Position numbers and translations under genes: made by a program. This document shows positions 1 to 8,842 of a stretch of 64,000 nucleotides of DNA, piece by piece. The notes below the pieces were generated by a model. It ran no database searches. It was not told the DNA's origin and saw only the letters and a program-made list of their open reading frames with translations. The stretch is from Novosphingobium sp. SG707 (GTDB lineage Bacteria > Pseudomonadota > Alphaproteobacteria > Sphingomonadales > Sphingomonadaceae): the NCBI RefSeq assembly GCF_012275515.1, contig NZ_JAAZQL010000008.1, positions 124,001 through 188,000 on the forward strand, given 5' to 3'. Position 1 is the stretch's first letter. The number at the start of each line of letters is the position of its first letter.

Positions 1-741
1 TTCGGCGCCGATCTGGCCTATCACTATCAGAAGGCCCAGACCGCCGATGCGCTGGTCGATATCTGGGGTGCGGACCATGCCGGTACGGTCAAGCGCATCA
101 AGGCCGCCGTGGCCGCGATGACCGGGCGCGATGGCGCGGCCAAGCCCTTCGAGGTCAAGCTGGTGCAGATGGTGCAATTGCTGCGCGATGGCGAACCGGT
201 GAAAATGTCCAAGCGTTCTGGCAATTTCGTCACCCTGCGCGAGGTGGTCGAGGAAGTCGGCAAGGAAGTCGTGCGCTTCACCATGCTGACCCGCAAGCCT
301 GAGGCGATGATGGATTTCGACTTTGCCAAGGTGGTCGAGGCCAGCAAGGACAATCCGGTGTTCTATCTGCAATATGCCCATGCGCGCATCTGTTCGACGC
401 TGCGCAAGGGCGCGGCGGAAGGCTTTGCGCCTGCCGCTGCCGGGCTGGACCTGCTGGGCGAGGAAGAGCTGGCGCTGGTGCGCACGGGGGCGCAGTTCCC
501 GCGTCTGGTCGAGGCCGCCGCGGCGGCGCGCGAGCCGCACCGCATCGCCTTTTTCCTGGCCGATCTGGCCGCCGCCTTTCATGCCTATTGGAATGTCGGC
601 AATGACCGGCCCGACAAGCGGTTTATTGTGTCCGAAAACGGTACGCTTACGGGCGCGAGGCTTTTCTTGGCCTCGCAAATCGGGCAGATCATCCGCAACG
701 GCCTTGCCATCCTTGGCGTGACCGCTGTCGAGGAGATGTAA
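1..741 (+). CDS. argS: Arginyl-tRNA synthetase, C-terminal part (cut by window edge)
   Basis: Class I aminoacyl-tRNA synthetase that charges tRNA-Arg with arginine in the cytoplasm. The frame is open from base 1, so only the last 246 codons are present; the HIGH motif and the N-terminal domain lie outside the window. Visible are DIWGADHAG near the start, typical of the ArgRS Rossmann domain, and the KMSKS-loop variant VKMSKRSGNFVTL that positions ATP, followed by the helical anticodon-binding domain and a normal stop at 739-741. The next gene begins 3 bases later, so the SPOR protein is probably co-transcribed. Confidence 0.96.
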   Translation, partial: FGADLAYHYQKAQTADALVDIWGADHAGTVKRIKAAVAAMTGRDGAAKPFEVKLVQMVQLLRDGEPVKMSKRSGNFVTLREVVEEVGKEVVRFTMLTRKPEAMMDFDFAKVVEASKDNPVFYLQYAHARICSTLRKGAAEGFAPAAAGLDLLGEEELALVRTGAQFPRLVEAAAAAREPHRIAFFLADLAAAFHAYWNVGNDRPDKRFIVSENGTLTGARLFLASQIGQIIRNGLAILGVTAVEEM

Positions 742-744
742 GTC

Positions 745-1791
745 ATGGCGAACGGTCAGGATGGGTTTGGGAGCCGGGGTAACGGGTTTGCCCAGCCGCC
801 AGTCCAGCCATGGACCGATGCGGCGGGCGACGCGCAGGCGCGGGCCAGGGATCTGATCGGCCGCGCGCGCGATGCGGCTCTGGGCGGTGTGGGGCTTGGC
901 GATGGGGCAACGCTGGCGGACAAGGCCGGCGTGCTCTCGCAAGAGGCCAGTGCCCATATGCAGGATGCCGAAACCCGCGCCCGGCAATGGTATCAGGACG
1001 CGCGCGAGGCTGTGCCCGGACGCGACGATGCCGCGCTGCATGGCGTGGACGAGGCGCTGGGCAATGCGCATTTTGATGACCATGACCGCCTGCCCTGGCT
1101 CGAATCGGACGATGACGAGGAATATGAGGGCGTCGACAGCAAGCGTGTGGCGGTGGCGGTTGCGGCCGGTCTGGCGCTGACGGTGGCGGCGGTCGGCGGC
1201 TTTTGGTATTTCACCCATCGCCCCGACAATGGCGTGCCTGTGGCCGATGGCAGCGTGATCGCCGCGCCCGCCGAAAGCTATAAGGAAGCGCCCAAGGATC
1301 CGGGCGGCAAGCAATTTGCCGGGACGGGCGATTCCAGCTTTGCCGTTTCGCAGGGGCAGGAACGCCCGGCGCAACTGGCGGGCGGTGATGCTGCGGCAGC
1401 AGCAGGCGCCAATGCGGCCGAGGCGGCGGCCTCGACGGCGGCGGCGGCCGGGGCCAGTTTCGCGGGCGGCGCGCCCGTGGCGGGCAAACCGGAAGCTGTG
1501 GCGGCGGCCAAGCCCGTGGCCGCGCCCAAGCCTGCGGCGGCGGCTGATAATGGCCCCACCGGCGGCGTGGTCCAGATCGCGGCCTATACCAGCGAGAGCG
1601 CGGCGGTGGCCGGGTGGAACCGGCTGGTGCAGGGGCATGAGATCCTGAAGGGCATGAACCACCGCGTGGTTTCGGCCAAGATTGATCTGGGCACGGTCTA
1701 TCGCCTGCAACTGGTGACCAATGCCGGGGGCGGGGCGGGTCTGTGCGAACGGCTGAAGGCCGATGGTCTGCCCTGTCAGGTAAAGCACTAA
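745..1791 (+). CDS. SPOR domain-containing inner-membrane protein
   Basis: A 348-residue protein with a cytoplasmic acidic N-terminal half, one membrane segment around residues 132-155 (AVAVAAGLALTVAAVGGFWYF), a long Ala/Pro-rich periplasmic linker (about 160-270) and a C-terminal SPOR domain (about 272-345). SPOR domains bind denuded septal peptidoglycan, so this protein likely acts at the division site. It starts 3 bases after argS and is followed 44 bp later by nagZ, another peptidoglycan gene. The N-terminal half has no family I recognise. The SPOR call rests on position, the topology and the pattern GGVVQIAAYTSE...YRLQLVTNAG; confidence is good for the domain, low for a specific role. 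Confidence 0.85.
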   Translation: MANGQDGFGSRGNGFAQPPVQPWTDAAGDAQARARDLIGRARDAALGGVGLGDGATLADKAGVLSQEASAHMQDAETRARQWYQDAREAVPGRDDAALHGVDEALGNAHFDDHDRLPWLESDDDEEYEGVDSKRVAVAVAAGLALTVAAVGGFWYFTHRPDNGVPVADGSVIAAPAESYKEAPKDPGGKQFAGTGDSSFAVSQGQERPAQLAGGDAAAAAGANAAEAAASTAAAAGASFAGGAPVAGKPEAVAAAKPVAAPKPAAAADNGPTGGVVQIAAYTSESAAVAGWNRLVQGHEILKGMNHRVVSAKIDLGTVYRLQLVTNAGGGAGLCERLKADGLPCQVKH

Positions 1792-1835
1792 GCGGATCTT
1801 GCGCGCAGGCGCCGTTACGTGCAACGGATGGCCGC

Positions 1836-2852
1836 ATGATACCGGCGATTTTCGGCCTTTCCGGCCTGACCCTGACTGATGATGAGCGCGCTTTCTTTCG
1901 GGATTGCGACCCGGCGGGATACATCCTGTTTGGCCGCAATGTGGAGAGCCGCGCGCAATTGCGGGCGCTGACCGATGAATTGCGCGGCCTGCACGGGCGC
2001 GACGATCTGTTCATCAGCATTGATCAGGAAGGTGGACGGGTCGCGCGGATGAAGCCGCCGGTCTGGGCCAAGTATCCGGCCGGTGAGCCTTTTGCGCGGC
2101 TCTATGATGCGGCCCCTTCCAGCGCGATTGCCGCCGCGCGCGCCAATGCCGAGGCGCTTGGGCTCGATCTGGCGCAGGCGAGGATTACGGTCGATTGCTG
2201 GCCCTGCGTGGATGTGCGCGAACCGGGCGCGCATGATGTGATCGGCGACCGCGCGCTGGGCGAGGAGCCGATGCGGGTGGCCGCGCTGGGCCGCGCGATC
2301 CTTGAAGGGCTGGAGGCGGCAGGCGTCGCGGGCGTGATCAAACATATGCCCGGCCATGGCCGCGCCGGGGCCGACAGCCATCAGGAATTGCCCACCGTCC
2401 ATGCCGATGCCGAGGCGCTGGAGCGCGATATTGCCCCTTTCCGCGCTCTGGCCGCGCGGGCGAAGATCGGGATGACGGGGCATATTCTGTTTCCCGCATG
2501 GGACGCTGATGCGCCCGCCACACAATCGCCGCGCATTATTTCGGACATTATCCGGGGGGCGATCGGCTTTGACGGTCTGCTGTTGACCGATGATATCGAC
2601 ATGCAGGCGCTCTCGGGCACGATTCCGGAACGGTCGGCGCGGGCGCTGGCGGCGGGCTGTGATCTGGTGCTCAATTGCTGGGCGCGGATGGACGATATGG
2701 TGGGGATCGCGCGGGCCTGCCCGACCATGGGCGAGCAAGGCGCGGCGCGTCTGGCGCGGGCAATGGAGGGGACTTTCCTTTCGCCCGCTTTGGCGCAGGA
2801 GCGGCAGGCCGAATGCATCGCCATGCGCGATGCGTTGCTTGGTTTGGTATGA
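1836..2852 (+). CDS. nagZ: Beta-N-acetylhexosaminidase NagZ (GH3)
   Basis: Cytoplasmic glycoside hydrolase family 3 enzyme that removes N-acetylglucosamine from anhydro-muropeptides during cell-wall recycling. The 338-residue protein shows the GH3 features DQEGGRVARMKPP (substrate-binding Asp/Arg) and KHMPGHGRAGADSHQELP, the NagZ loop with the catalytic Asp-His pair, then GLLLTDDIDMQAL with the nucleophile Asp. The ATG at 1836 fits MIPAIFGLSG; the open frame extends upstream over the SPOR gene but without family sequence. Its stop overlaps the scpA start (ATGA), so translation is probably coupled. Length is normal for NagZ. Confidence 0.95.
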   Translation: MIPAIFGLSGLTLTDDERAFFRDCDPAGYILFGRNVESRAQLRALTDELRGLHGRDDLFISIDQEGGRVARMKPPVWAKYPAGEPFARLYDAAPSSAIAAARANAEALGLDLAQARITVDCWPCVDVREPGAHDVIGDRALGEEPMRVAALGRAILEGLEAAGVAGVIKHMPGHGRAGADSHQELPTVHADAEALERDIAPFRALAARAKIGMTGHILFPAWDADAPATQSPRIISDIIRGAIGFDGLLLTDDIDMQALSGTIPERSARALAAGCDLVLNCWARMDDMVGIARACPTMGEQGAARLARAMEGTFLSPALAQERQAECIAMRDALLGLV

Positions 2853-3643
2853 ACGAAATCGCGCTCCCGCCGGGCGAGGGCGCAGACTTGTTCACGGCAC
2901 CGGCACGAGACGCGCTGATGCTGGAAATCGAGGGCTGGGAAGGGCCGCTTGATCTGCTGCTCGATCTGGCGCGACGGCAAAAGGTCGATCTGCGGCGGAT
3001 ATCGATCCTCGAACTGGTCGATCAATATATCGCCTATGTCGAGGCCGCCGAGGCGCTCAAGCTGGAGCTGGCCGCTGATTATCTGGTGATGGCGGCGTGG
3101 CTCGCTTATCTCAAATCCGCGCTGCTCTTGCCGAAGGAGGAGCAGGAAGAGCCAAGCCCTGAAGAACTGGCGCTGCGCCTGCAATTGCGGCTGCAACGAC
3201 TGGCCGCGATGCGCGAGGCGGCGGCTAGACTTTTGGCGCGGGATCGGATCGGACGCGATGTGTTTCTGCGCGGCGCGCCGGAGGGGCTGCGCATTGGGAA
3301 AAAGGCCGTTTGGCAGGCCGATCTTTATGATCTCATCGCCGCCTATGGCCAGGTCAAGGCCCGCAACGCGCCGGTGGTCCATATCGTGCGCGACCGCAAG
3401 GTGATGACGCTGGATTCGGCGCTGGCGCGTATGTCGGCGATGCTGGGGGTGACGCTGGACTGGGTGGAATTGCGCGAATTCCTGCCCCCCGCGACGCAGG
3501 CGGAATGGAGCGATGAGCGCTTGCGCCGTTCCGCTTTGGCCTCCAGCTTTGTCGCCGCGCTCGAGCTGGCGCGGCAGGGGAGGGTGGAGATCGTGCAGGA
3601 CCACGTGTTCGGCCCCTTGCGTTTGCGGAGTTTGAACGCATGA
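2849..3643 (+). CDS. scpA: Segregation and condensation protein A (kleisin)
   Basis: A 264-residue ScpA kleisin that bridges SMC heads and binds ScpB in the condensin-like chromosome-organising complex. Start chosen at the ATG overlapping the nagZ stop (ATGA, 2849). The diagnostic N-terminal block is LEIEGWEGPLDLLLDLARRQKVDL, broken here by position: about residues 30-53; then the helical SMC-neck binding part, an acidic linker (EEQEEPSPEE) and a C-terminal winged helix (about 195-260) that would contact the SMC cap. Coupled by ATGA overlaps to nagZ upstream and scpB downstream. Confidence 0.95.
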   Translation: MNEIALPPGEGADLFTAPARDALMLEIEGWEGPLDLLLDLARRQKVDLRRISILELVDQYIAYVEAAEALKLELAADYLVMAAWLAYLKSALLLPKEEQEEPSPEELALRLQLRLQRLAAMREAAARLLARDRIGRDVFLRGAPEGLRIGKKAVWQADLYDLIAAYGQVKARNAPVVHIVRDRKVMTLDSALARMSAMLGVTLDWVELREFLPPATQAEWSDERLRRSALASSFVAALELARQGRVEIVQDHVFGPLRLRSLNA

Positions 3644-4233
3644 GCCCGCTGATCCGCGCGCTGGAGGCCGCGCTCTTTGCCGCGACCCAGCCGATGAGCG
3701 TCGAGGCGATCGCGCGCCATCTGGGCCAAGGCGAAGCGGCGGTGCGCGAGGGATTGCGGGAACTGGCCGCCCATTATGCCGGGCGCGGGGTCGAGCTGGT
3801 CGAGCGCGGCGGGCGCTGGCATTTCCAGACCGCGCCCGATCTGGCCCATCTGCTGCGCCCCATGCATGAGGAACCGCGCCGCCTGACGCGGGCCGCCACC
3901 GAATGCCTTGCCATCATCGCCTATCATGAGCCGGTTAGCCGGGCCGAGATCGAGGCGATTCGCGGCGTTCAGACCGCCAAGGGCACGGTGGACGTGCTGA
4001 TGGAGGCCGGATGGGTGCGCATCGCCGGCCGGCGCGAGGTGCCGGGCCGCCCGGTGATCTATGCCACCACGCCGACCTTCCTTGCCGAGTTCGGTTTGGG
4101 CAGCCGACGCGACCTGCCCGGAATCGAGGAATTGCGCGCTACCGGCCTGCTCGATCCGGTCGATGAGGCCTATGACGCCCTGATGGGGCAAGGGGCGGTC
4201 GATCCGAACAGTGAGGAAGCGCTACGTCAATAA
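3640..4233 (+). CDS. scpB: Segregation and condensation protein B
   Basis: ScpB, 197 residues, the winged-helix dimer that binds ScpA and regulates SMC. Two winged-helix units are visible: residues about 1-75 ([28 protein letters not shown]) and about 85-165, with the family signature [28 protein letters not shown] (split: [16 protein letters not shown] then [12 protein letters not shown]). The start overlaps the scpA stop by ATGA. The C-terminal tail after residue 170 is short. Downstream about 100 bp separate it from tatA, where a new promoter may lie. Confidence 0.95.
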   Translation: MSPLIRALEAALFAATQPMSVEAIARHLGQGEAAVREGLRELAAHYAGRGVELVERGGRWHFQTAPDLAHLLRPMHEEPRRLTRAATECLAIIAYHEPVSRAEIEAIRGVQTAKGTVDVLMEAGWVRIAGRREVPGRPVIYATTPTFLAEFGLGSRRDLPGIEELRATGLLDPVDEAYDALMGQGAVDPNSEEALRQ

Positions 4234-4334
4234 GCGGATGGGCTGGCGCAGCTGAAAGAAAGGGCCTAGATAGTATACAAATGCCCGCGTCGATGCATGA
4301 ATCTTGGCTCGGCGGGTCACAAGGAGTTGGTATC

Positions 4335-4580
4335 ATGGGTTTTGGGTCTGTCTGGCACTGGGTCATCGTTTTGCTGGTCGTGCTGGTGCTGTTTGGTCGC
4401 GGCCGCGTTTCGGACATCATGGGCGATTTCGGCAAGGGTATCAAAAGCTTCAAGGAAGGCATGGCCGACGAAACCGACCGTCCCGCAACGCCGCCCCCGG
4501 CCCAGATCGAAAGCAAGGGCGAGCCGGTCAAGCCTGCTTCGAGCCCGGTTGGCACCGAAGAAAAGACCGGCCAGAACTGA
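4335..4580 (+). CDS. tatA: Sec-independent translocase subunit TatA
   Basis: Pore-forming TatA of the twin-arginine translocase, 81 residues. It has one membrane helix at residues 3-20 ([19 protein letters not shown]), then an amphipathic helix with [12 protein letters not shown], and a polar Pro-rich tail. The ATG at 4335 is preceded by an AAGGAG ribosome site at 4321, 8 bases away, which decides this start over the in-frame ATG at 4281. First gene of tatABC. At least three proteins in this window carry twin-arginine signals (30443 small protein, 48015 hydrolase, 59558 molybdoprotein). Confidence 0.95.
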   Translation: MGFGSVWHWVIVLLVVLVLFGRGRVSDIMGDFGKGIKSFKEGMADETDRPATPPPAQIESKGEPVKPASSPVGTEEKTGQN

Positions 4581-4621
4581 GCCTTTCTTACCTGTTCCTC
4601 GCAAGATTGGCCTGACGCACT

Positions 4622-5071
4622 GTGCTGTTTGACATTGCCCCTTCGGAATTTCTGCTGACGGCGGTGGTCGCCGTGGTGGTGATCGGCCCCAAGGATATGC
4701 CCCGCGCCATGCGCACGATCGGCAAATGGATGGGGACGGTGCGCCGTGTCTCGGGCCATTTCCGCTCGGGCATCGAAACCATGATCCGCGAGGCGGAAAT
4801 GGAGGAGATGGAGAAGAAATGGCGCGAGCAGAATGAGGCGATCATGAAGGCCAATCCGCCAGAGGCTCTGCCCTTGGCGGCTGTGCCGCCCGAAGTGATC
4901 GCCCATGCGCCCAGCGAGCCTTTGGCGGAGGGCGAATTGCCGAGCGCCCAATTGCCGGGCGCCGAATTGCCCGTCGATCCCCATTCGGCCAGCGCGCGCG
5001 AACATGCCGCGCATCATCCGGCCCAACCCCACGATGGCCATGAACAGGTCGAAAAGGCCAAGGGCGAATAA
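4622..5071 (+). CDS. tatB: Sec-independent translocase subunit TatB
   Basis: TatB, 149 residues, which with TatC forms the receptor for twin-arginine substrates. The GTG start at 4622 gives MLFDIAPSEFLLTAVVAVVVIGPKDMP, the conserved TatB membrane helix and hinge with the Glu at position 9 and the GPK motif. A charged amphipathic region (about 25-75, REAEMEEMEKKWREQ) follows, and then a low-complexity Ala/Glu/His-rich tail with repeats of AELP/AQLP. It lies between tatA and tatC; tatC follows 3 bases after the stop. Confidence 0.94.
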   Translation: MLFDIAPSEFLLTAVVAVVVIGPKDMPRAMRTIGKWMGTVRRVSGHFRSGIETMIREAEMEEMEKKWREQNEAIMKANPPEALPLAAVPPEVIAHAPSEPLAEGELPSAQLPGAELPVDPHSASAREHAAHHPAQPHDGHEQVEKAKGE

Positions 5072-5074
5072 GCG

Positions 5075-5866
5075 ATGGCGTTTGAAATCAAGGATATCGA
5101 CGAATCGCAGGCCCCGCTGATCGAGCATCTGGTCGAACTGCGCTCGCGTCTGCTCAAATCCATCGCGGCCCTGTTCGTCGCCTTTGGCATCTGCCTCTAT
5201 TTCGTGAACCCGATCCTGGCCTTTCTGGTGCAGCCGCTGCGCGATGCGGCGGGCACCGGGGGCAAGCTGATCTATACCAAGCTCTATGAAGCCTTTTTCG
5301 TCGATCTGAAGGTCGCGCTGTTCGCCGCCTTCATGCTGGCCTTTCCGGTGATCTCGAACCAGATGTGGGCCTTTATCGCGCCGGGCCTTTATGCCAAGGA
5401 AAAGAAGGCTTTTCTGCCCTTTCTGATTGCCACGCCGGTGCTGTTCCTGTCGGGTGCGGCGCTGGCTTATTATGTGGTGATGCCCACAGCCTTCCGCTGG
5501 ATGCTGGGTTTTCAGGGCAATCGCGGCGGGGTCCAGATGGAGGCGCTGCCCAGCGTCGGCGATTACCTCGGGCTGGTGATGCAGTTCATCCTAGCCTTCG
5601 GAATCAGCTTTCTGCTCCCCGTTCTGCTGTTGCTGCTCAACCGCGCGGGGATCGTGACGCGCCAGCAGCTTTCGGGCGCGCGGCGCTATGTGATCGTCGG
5701 GATCACGGTGCTGGCCGCCGTGCTGACGCCGCCGGACGTGGGCTCGCAATTGATGCTGGCCGTGCCGCTGATGATCCTGTTCGAAGGTTCGCTGGTGGTG
5801 ATGTGGTTTGGGGAAAAGCGCGCGGCCAAGGCTGAGGCTAAGGGCGAGGTTGAGGTCGCGGGGTAA
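5075..5866 (+). CDS. tatC: Sec-independent translocase subunit TatC
   Basis: TatC, 263 residues, the polytopic receptor that recognises the RR signal. The family signature APLIEHLVELRSRLL is at residues 12-26. Six hydrophobic segments are visible, including IAALFVAFGICLYFVNPIL and the TatC block in the second periplasmic loop region (FIAPGLYAKEKKAFLPFL). The C-terminal segment ends in a basic, Ala/Glu-rich tail. Length is normal for an alphaproteobacterial TatC. Directly downstream lies copy A of the composite repeat, whose core hairpin followed by ATTTTT could end this operon. Confidence 0.96.
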   Translation: MAFEIKDIDESQAPLIEHLVELRSRLLKSIAALFVAFGICLYFVNPILAFLVQPLRDAAGTGGKLIYTKLYEAFFVDLKVALFAAFMLAFPVISNQMWAFIAPGLYAKEKKAFLPFLIATPVLFLSGAALAYYVVMPTAFRWMLGFQGNRGGVQMEALPSVGDYLGLVMQFILAFGISFLLPVLLLLLNRAGIVTRQQLSGARRYVIVGITVLAAVLTPPDVGSQLMLAVPLMILFEGSLVVMWFGEKRAAKAEAKGEVEVAG

Positions 5867-5871
5867 GAAGG

Positions 5872-6089
5872 TTTGCCTCCGGCGGGCAAAGGGCGGGGAC
5901 CCTTTGCAATCCCTTTATGGGGTGCGTCGGGTTTGCAGACGTAGTTTTATGGTTTGAAAGCCTGCGGCGCGGAGAGGTCATTCCTATCCACGCCGCAGGC
6001 TTTATTTTTCAACGCTGCGTCCGACACTCAACGCCGAAGCCCATGCGCAACGAAGACAGTAACGGGAGCGCGAGGGTCTAGACCCTCGC
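5872..6089. repeat. Composite intergenic repeat, copy A (end module P, core, end module Q)
   Basis: One of four related elements in the window. Module P at 5872-5913 contains TTTGCC/GGGCAAA and AAAGGG/CCCTTT pairs followed by GCAATCCC. The core at 5957-6003 is a perfect 13-bp stem (AAAGCCTGCGGCG with CGCCGCAGGCTTT) followed by ATTTTT, so it looks like a terminator on the plus strand. Module Q at 6070-6089 is the perfect palindrome GCGAGGGTCTAGACCCTCGC. The element fills nearly all of the gap between the convergent tatC and amidohydrolase genes. Confidence 0.85.
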
Positions 6090-6098
6090 ATTCATCCC

Positions 6099-7799
6099 TT
6101 ACTTCTTCCCCAACTCCCAAACAGGCTTACCCGCCACCCACGTCTGCAACACCCTGGTCCGCCGGATCATGTCCGCACTGTCGGTCATGGGATCAACATC
6201 GACCAGCACGAAATCCGCCTGCCAGCCCGGCCTCAACTGGCCCAGCTTCCCTTCGGCGAACCCGGCAAAGGCGGCGCCTGTGGTATAGGCGGCCAGCGCC
6301 TGCGTGCGGGTGAGTTTTTCCTGCGGCTGCCATCCACCGGCGGGCTGGCCGTCGGCGCCTTCGCGGGTGATGGCGGCGGCCATGCCCGCAAAGGGATCGG
6401 AAACCTCGACCGGCGCGTCCGAGCCAAAGGCCAGACGCGCACCGGCCTTCAGCATCGAGGCCCATGCATAGGCCCCGTTCAGCCGGTTCGGCCCCAGCCG
6501 CGCTTCGGCCATGATGCGGTCGCTGGTCTGGTGGATGGGCTGCATGCTGGCGATGATGCCGTTGCGGCCAAAGCGGGGGATGTCGGCGGGATCCACGATC
6601 TGGGCGTGTTCAATGCGCCAGCGCCGGTCGCCCTGATAGGTCTGCGCCACATCCTCGATGGCCGAGAGCAGCGTGGCATTGGCCGCATCGCCGATGGCGT
6701 GGACGGCCACCTGAAAATGATCCATGGCCGCACGGCTCATCAGGTTTTTGAGCTGCGTCTCGGTCAGGAAGGGCAGCCCGCTGGTCGCCGCATCGGCATA
6801 GGGCGCTTTGAGCCACGCCCCGCGCGAACCCAGCGCCCCGTCCAGATAGAGCTTCACGCCATTCAAGCGCAGCCGGTCGCCATAGAGCCAGGGCGTTGGC
6901 CCCGGCCCGCCGATCAGCACCGTGTTGGCGATGCCGTCGCCATAGGCCATGACGCGCATCTTCAACCGCGCCTCATCGCCCGCGCGGCGCATCGTCTGCC
7001 AGTCCTCGATGGAGGTACCCATGTCCGCCGCCGTCGTCACCCCGCGCGAAAGGAACAGTTCCTGCGCCTTGGCCAGCGCGGCATCGCGGTCTTCGGGCCG
7101 GGGGGGCGGCACGATCTTGGCCACCAGCGCCATCGCCCCATCGACCAGCACGCCGGCGGGCCGCCCTGGCGCCGCCTGAGCCTTGCCCGCCGGTCCCTTT
7201 TTGATGGCCGGGGACGCGGGCAGGCGTTCGATCCGCCCGCCGCTGGGGTCTTTCGTGGCCGCCGTCACGCCCGCGGCAGCAAGAGCCTTGGAATTGGCCC
7301 AGCCCGCATGGCCATCGACCCGCTCCAGCCAGACCGGGCGGTCATCCACCGCCACATCCAGCTCCGCCGCCGTGGGGAAGCGGCCCAATTGCCACAATTC
7401 CTGATTCCACCCGCGCCCGATGATCCATGGGCGGCCGGGAAATTGCGCGGCATAGGCGCGGATCTTGCCCTGCGCCTGCGCCAGCGAAGTGGTGTCCGAC
7501 AGGTCGAGCGTGAGCGCCGCGATCCCCACACCCATCACATGCGCATGGGCGTCGATCAATCCGGGCAGCAGCACCGCCCCGCGCCCATCGGCGGCGAAAT
7601 CCAGCCTTGTCGGGCGGGGATCATCCTCGTGCAGCAATTGCAGCACGCGGCCGTCGCGGTCGATGACGATGCCGTTGAAGCGCTCGACATTGCCCGCCGC
7701 ATTGAGCGTCAGGCCCCGAACGTGATCGACCAGCGTATCGGCATGGGCCGACCCGGAGCACAGCAATCCCGCGACCAGCGCGGCAAAAGATAATCTCAT
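6099..7799 (-). CDS. Exported YtcJ-like metal-dependent amidohydrolase
   Basis: A 566-residue amidohydrolase of the YtcJ-like group (metal-dependent TIM-barrel hydrolases of amides or related bonds). It begins with a typical Sec signal peptide ending SGSAHA at about residue 20. The first metal motif is in GLIDAHAHVMGVG (HxH); AVHAIGDAAN and RIEHAQIVD hold later metal-site histidines; AFGSDAPVEVSDP has the conserved Asp near the C-terminus. The start overlaps the stop of the upstream dehydrogenase gene (ATGA), so the two form an operon. The real substrate of this group is usually unknown, and nothing here identifies it. Confidence 0.85.
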   Translation of the reverse strand: MRLSFAALVAGLLCSGSAHADTLVDHVRGLTLNAAGNVERFNGIVIDRDGRVLQLLHEDDPRPTRLDFAADGRGAVLLPGLIDAHAHVMGVGIAALTLDLSDTTSLAQAQGKIRAYAAQFPGRPWIIGRGWNQELWQLGRFPTAAELDVAVDDRPVWLERVDGHAGWANSKALAAAGVTAATKDPSGGRIERLPASPAIKKGPAGKAQAAPGRPAGVLVDGAMALVAKIVPPPRPEDRDAALAKAQELFLSRGVTTAADMGTSIEDWQTMRRAGDEARLKMRVMAYGDGIANTVLIGGPGPTPWLYGDRLRLNGVKLYLDGALGSRGAWLKAPYADAATSGLPFLTETQLKNLMSRAAMDHFQVAVHAIGDAANATLLSAIEDVAQTYQGDRRWRIEHAQIVDPADIPRFGRNGIIASMQPIHQTSDRIMAEARLGPNRLNGAYAWASMLKAGARLAFGSDAPVEVSDPFAGMAAAITREGADGQPAGGWQPQEKLTRTQALAAYTTGAAFAGFAEGKLGQLRPGWQADFVLVDVDPMTDSADMIRRTRVLQTWVAGKPVWELGKK

Positions 7800-8704
7800 C
7801 GAACCCCTCGTTTGGGCAGGCGGCGAAGAATGGCGCTGGTGTCCTGACGCCCGCCGCCCATGGCCTGAATGTCGGCATAAAGCTGGTCGATCAGCGCGGC
7901 CACCGGGAAGGACAGGCCCAGCCCGCGCCCTTCATCCAGCGCCAGCCCCAGATCCTTGCGCATCCAGTCGATGGCAAAGCCGAAGTCGAACCGCTCCTGC
8001 GCCATCGTGTGCCAGCGGTTGTCCATCTGCCAGCTTTGCGCCGCGCCCCCGCTGATCGCCTCATAAACCTTGTCGAGATCGAGATGCTCGGCCTGCGCCA
8101 GACGGAAGGCTTCGGCCAGCGCCGCCGTGACGCCCGCCAGCGCGAGCTGGTTGACCATTTTGGTGGCCTGTCCGGTGCCTGCCTTGCCGATATGCACGAT
8201 GCGCCGGGCATAGGCGCTCATCACCGGGGTGGCGGCGGCCACGGCATCGGCCCGCCCGCCGCACATCAGAGTCAGCGTGCCCGCCTCGGCGCCCGCCTGC
8301 GCCCCGGTCATCGGCGCATCGACACAGCGGATTTCCTTGTCGCGCGCCTCCACCCCGATTTGCCGGGCGATGCGCGCCGACACCGTGGTGTGGTCGATAA
8401 ACAAGCCTCCGGGATGAAGCGTGGTGAACACGCCCTGCGGCCCCAGCACCACCTCGGCCAGATCATCGTCATTGCCAACGCAAGTGATGACCACATCCGA
8501 ACCATCGGCGGCGTCGGCGGCGTTGTTGGCCTCGCGCACCGGTATGTCGGGGTTGGCCTCGCGCCACAGCGCGATCCGTTTGGGGCTGCGGTTATACAGG
8601 GTCAGACTGTGTCCGGCATGGCCCAGATGGCGGGCAATCGGCCCTCCCATCACACCAAGTCCGATGACGGCAACGCGGCGAGGAGCAGAAGCAGGGTCGG
8701 TCAT
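7796..8704 (-). CDS. NAD(P)-dependent beta-hydroxyacid dehydrogenase (HIBADH/GLYR family)
   Basis: A 302-residue enzyme of the 3-hydroxyisobutyrate dehydrogenase family. Residues 10-30 (VAVIGLGVMGGPIARHLGHAGH) form the Rossmann dinucleotide loop GxGxMGxP. DAPMTGAQAGAEAGTLTLMCGG is the substrate-loop signature DxPVSGG-like, and GKAGTGQATKMVNQLALAG holds the catalytic Lys of the GxGxxxKxxN motif. Start at MTDPASAPRRV; the open frame runs far upstream over ilvA but without family sequence. Translationally coupled to the amidohydrolase downstream. Exact substrate (hydroxyisobutyrate, tartronate semialdehyde, other) cannot be told. Confidence 0.88.
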   Translation of the reverse strand: MTDPASAPRRVAVIGLGVMGGPIARHLGHAGHSLTLYNRSPKRIALWREANPDIPVREANNAADAADGSDVVITCVGNDDDLAEVVLGPQGVFTTLHPGGLFIDHTTVSARIARQIGVEARDKEIRCVDAPMTGAQAGAEAGTLTLMCGGRADAVAAATPVMSAYARRIVHIGKAGTGQATKMVNQLALAGVTAALAEAFRLAQAEHLDLDKVYEAISGGAAQSWQMDNRWHTMAQERFDFGFAIDWMRKDLGLALDEGRGLGLSFPVAALIDQLYADIQAMGGGRQDTSAILRRLPKRGVR

Positions 8705-8842
8705 GCAGGCCGTATTAGCCGGTTTGTGCGCGAAGGGAATAAGGGAAGTGCAGCGCCGCACGATAAAGGCGGGGGGTGAGGCAAAATCCGCGCATAAACG
8801 CGGTTTCTTGGGAAAGGTTTTTCGGCTAGGGGCCCAAGGATT

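Noticed and set aside
5872-6089. Repeat copies as insertion sequences or MITEs
   Set aside because: No transposase, no target-site duplication visible at the ends, and end modules are not constant terminal inverted repeats.
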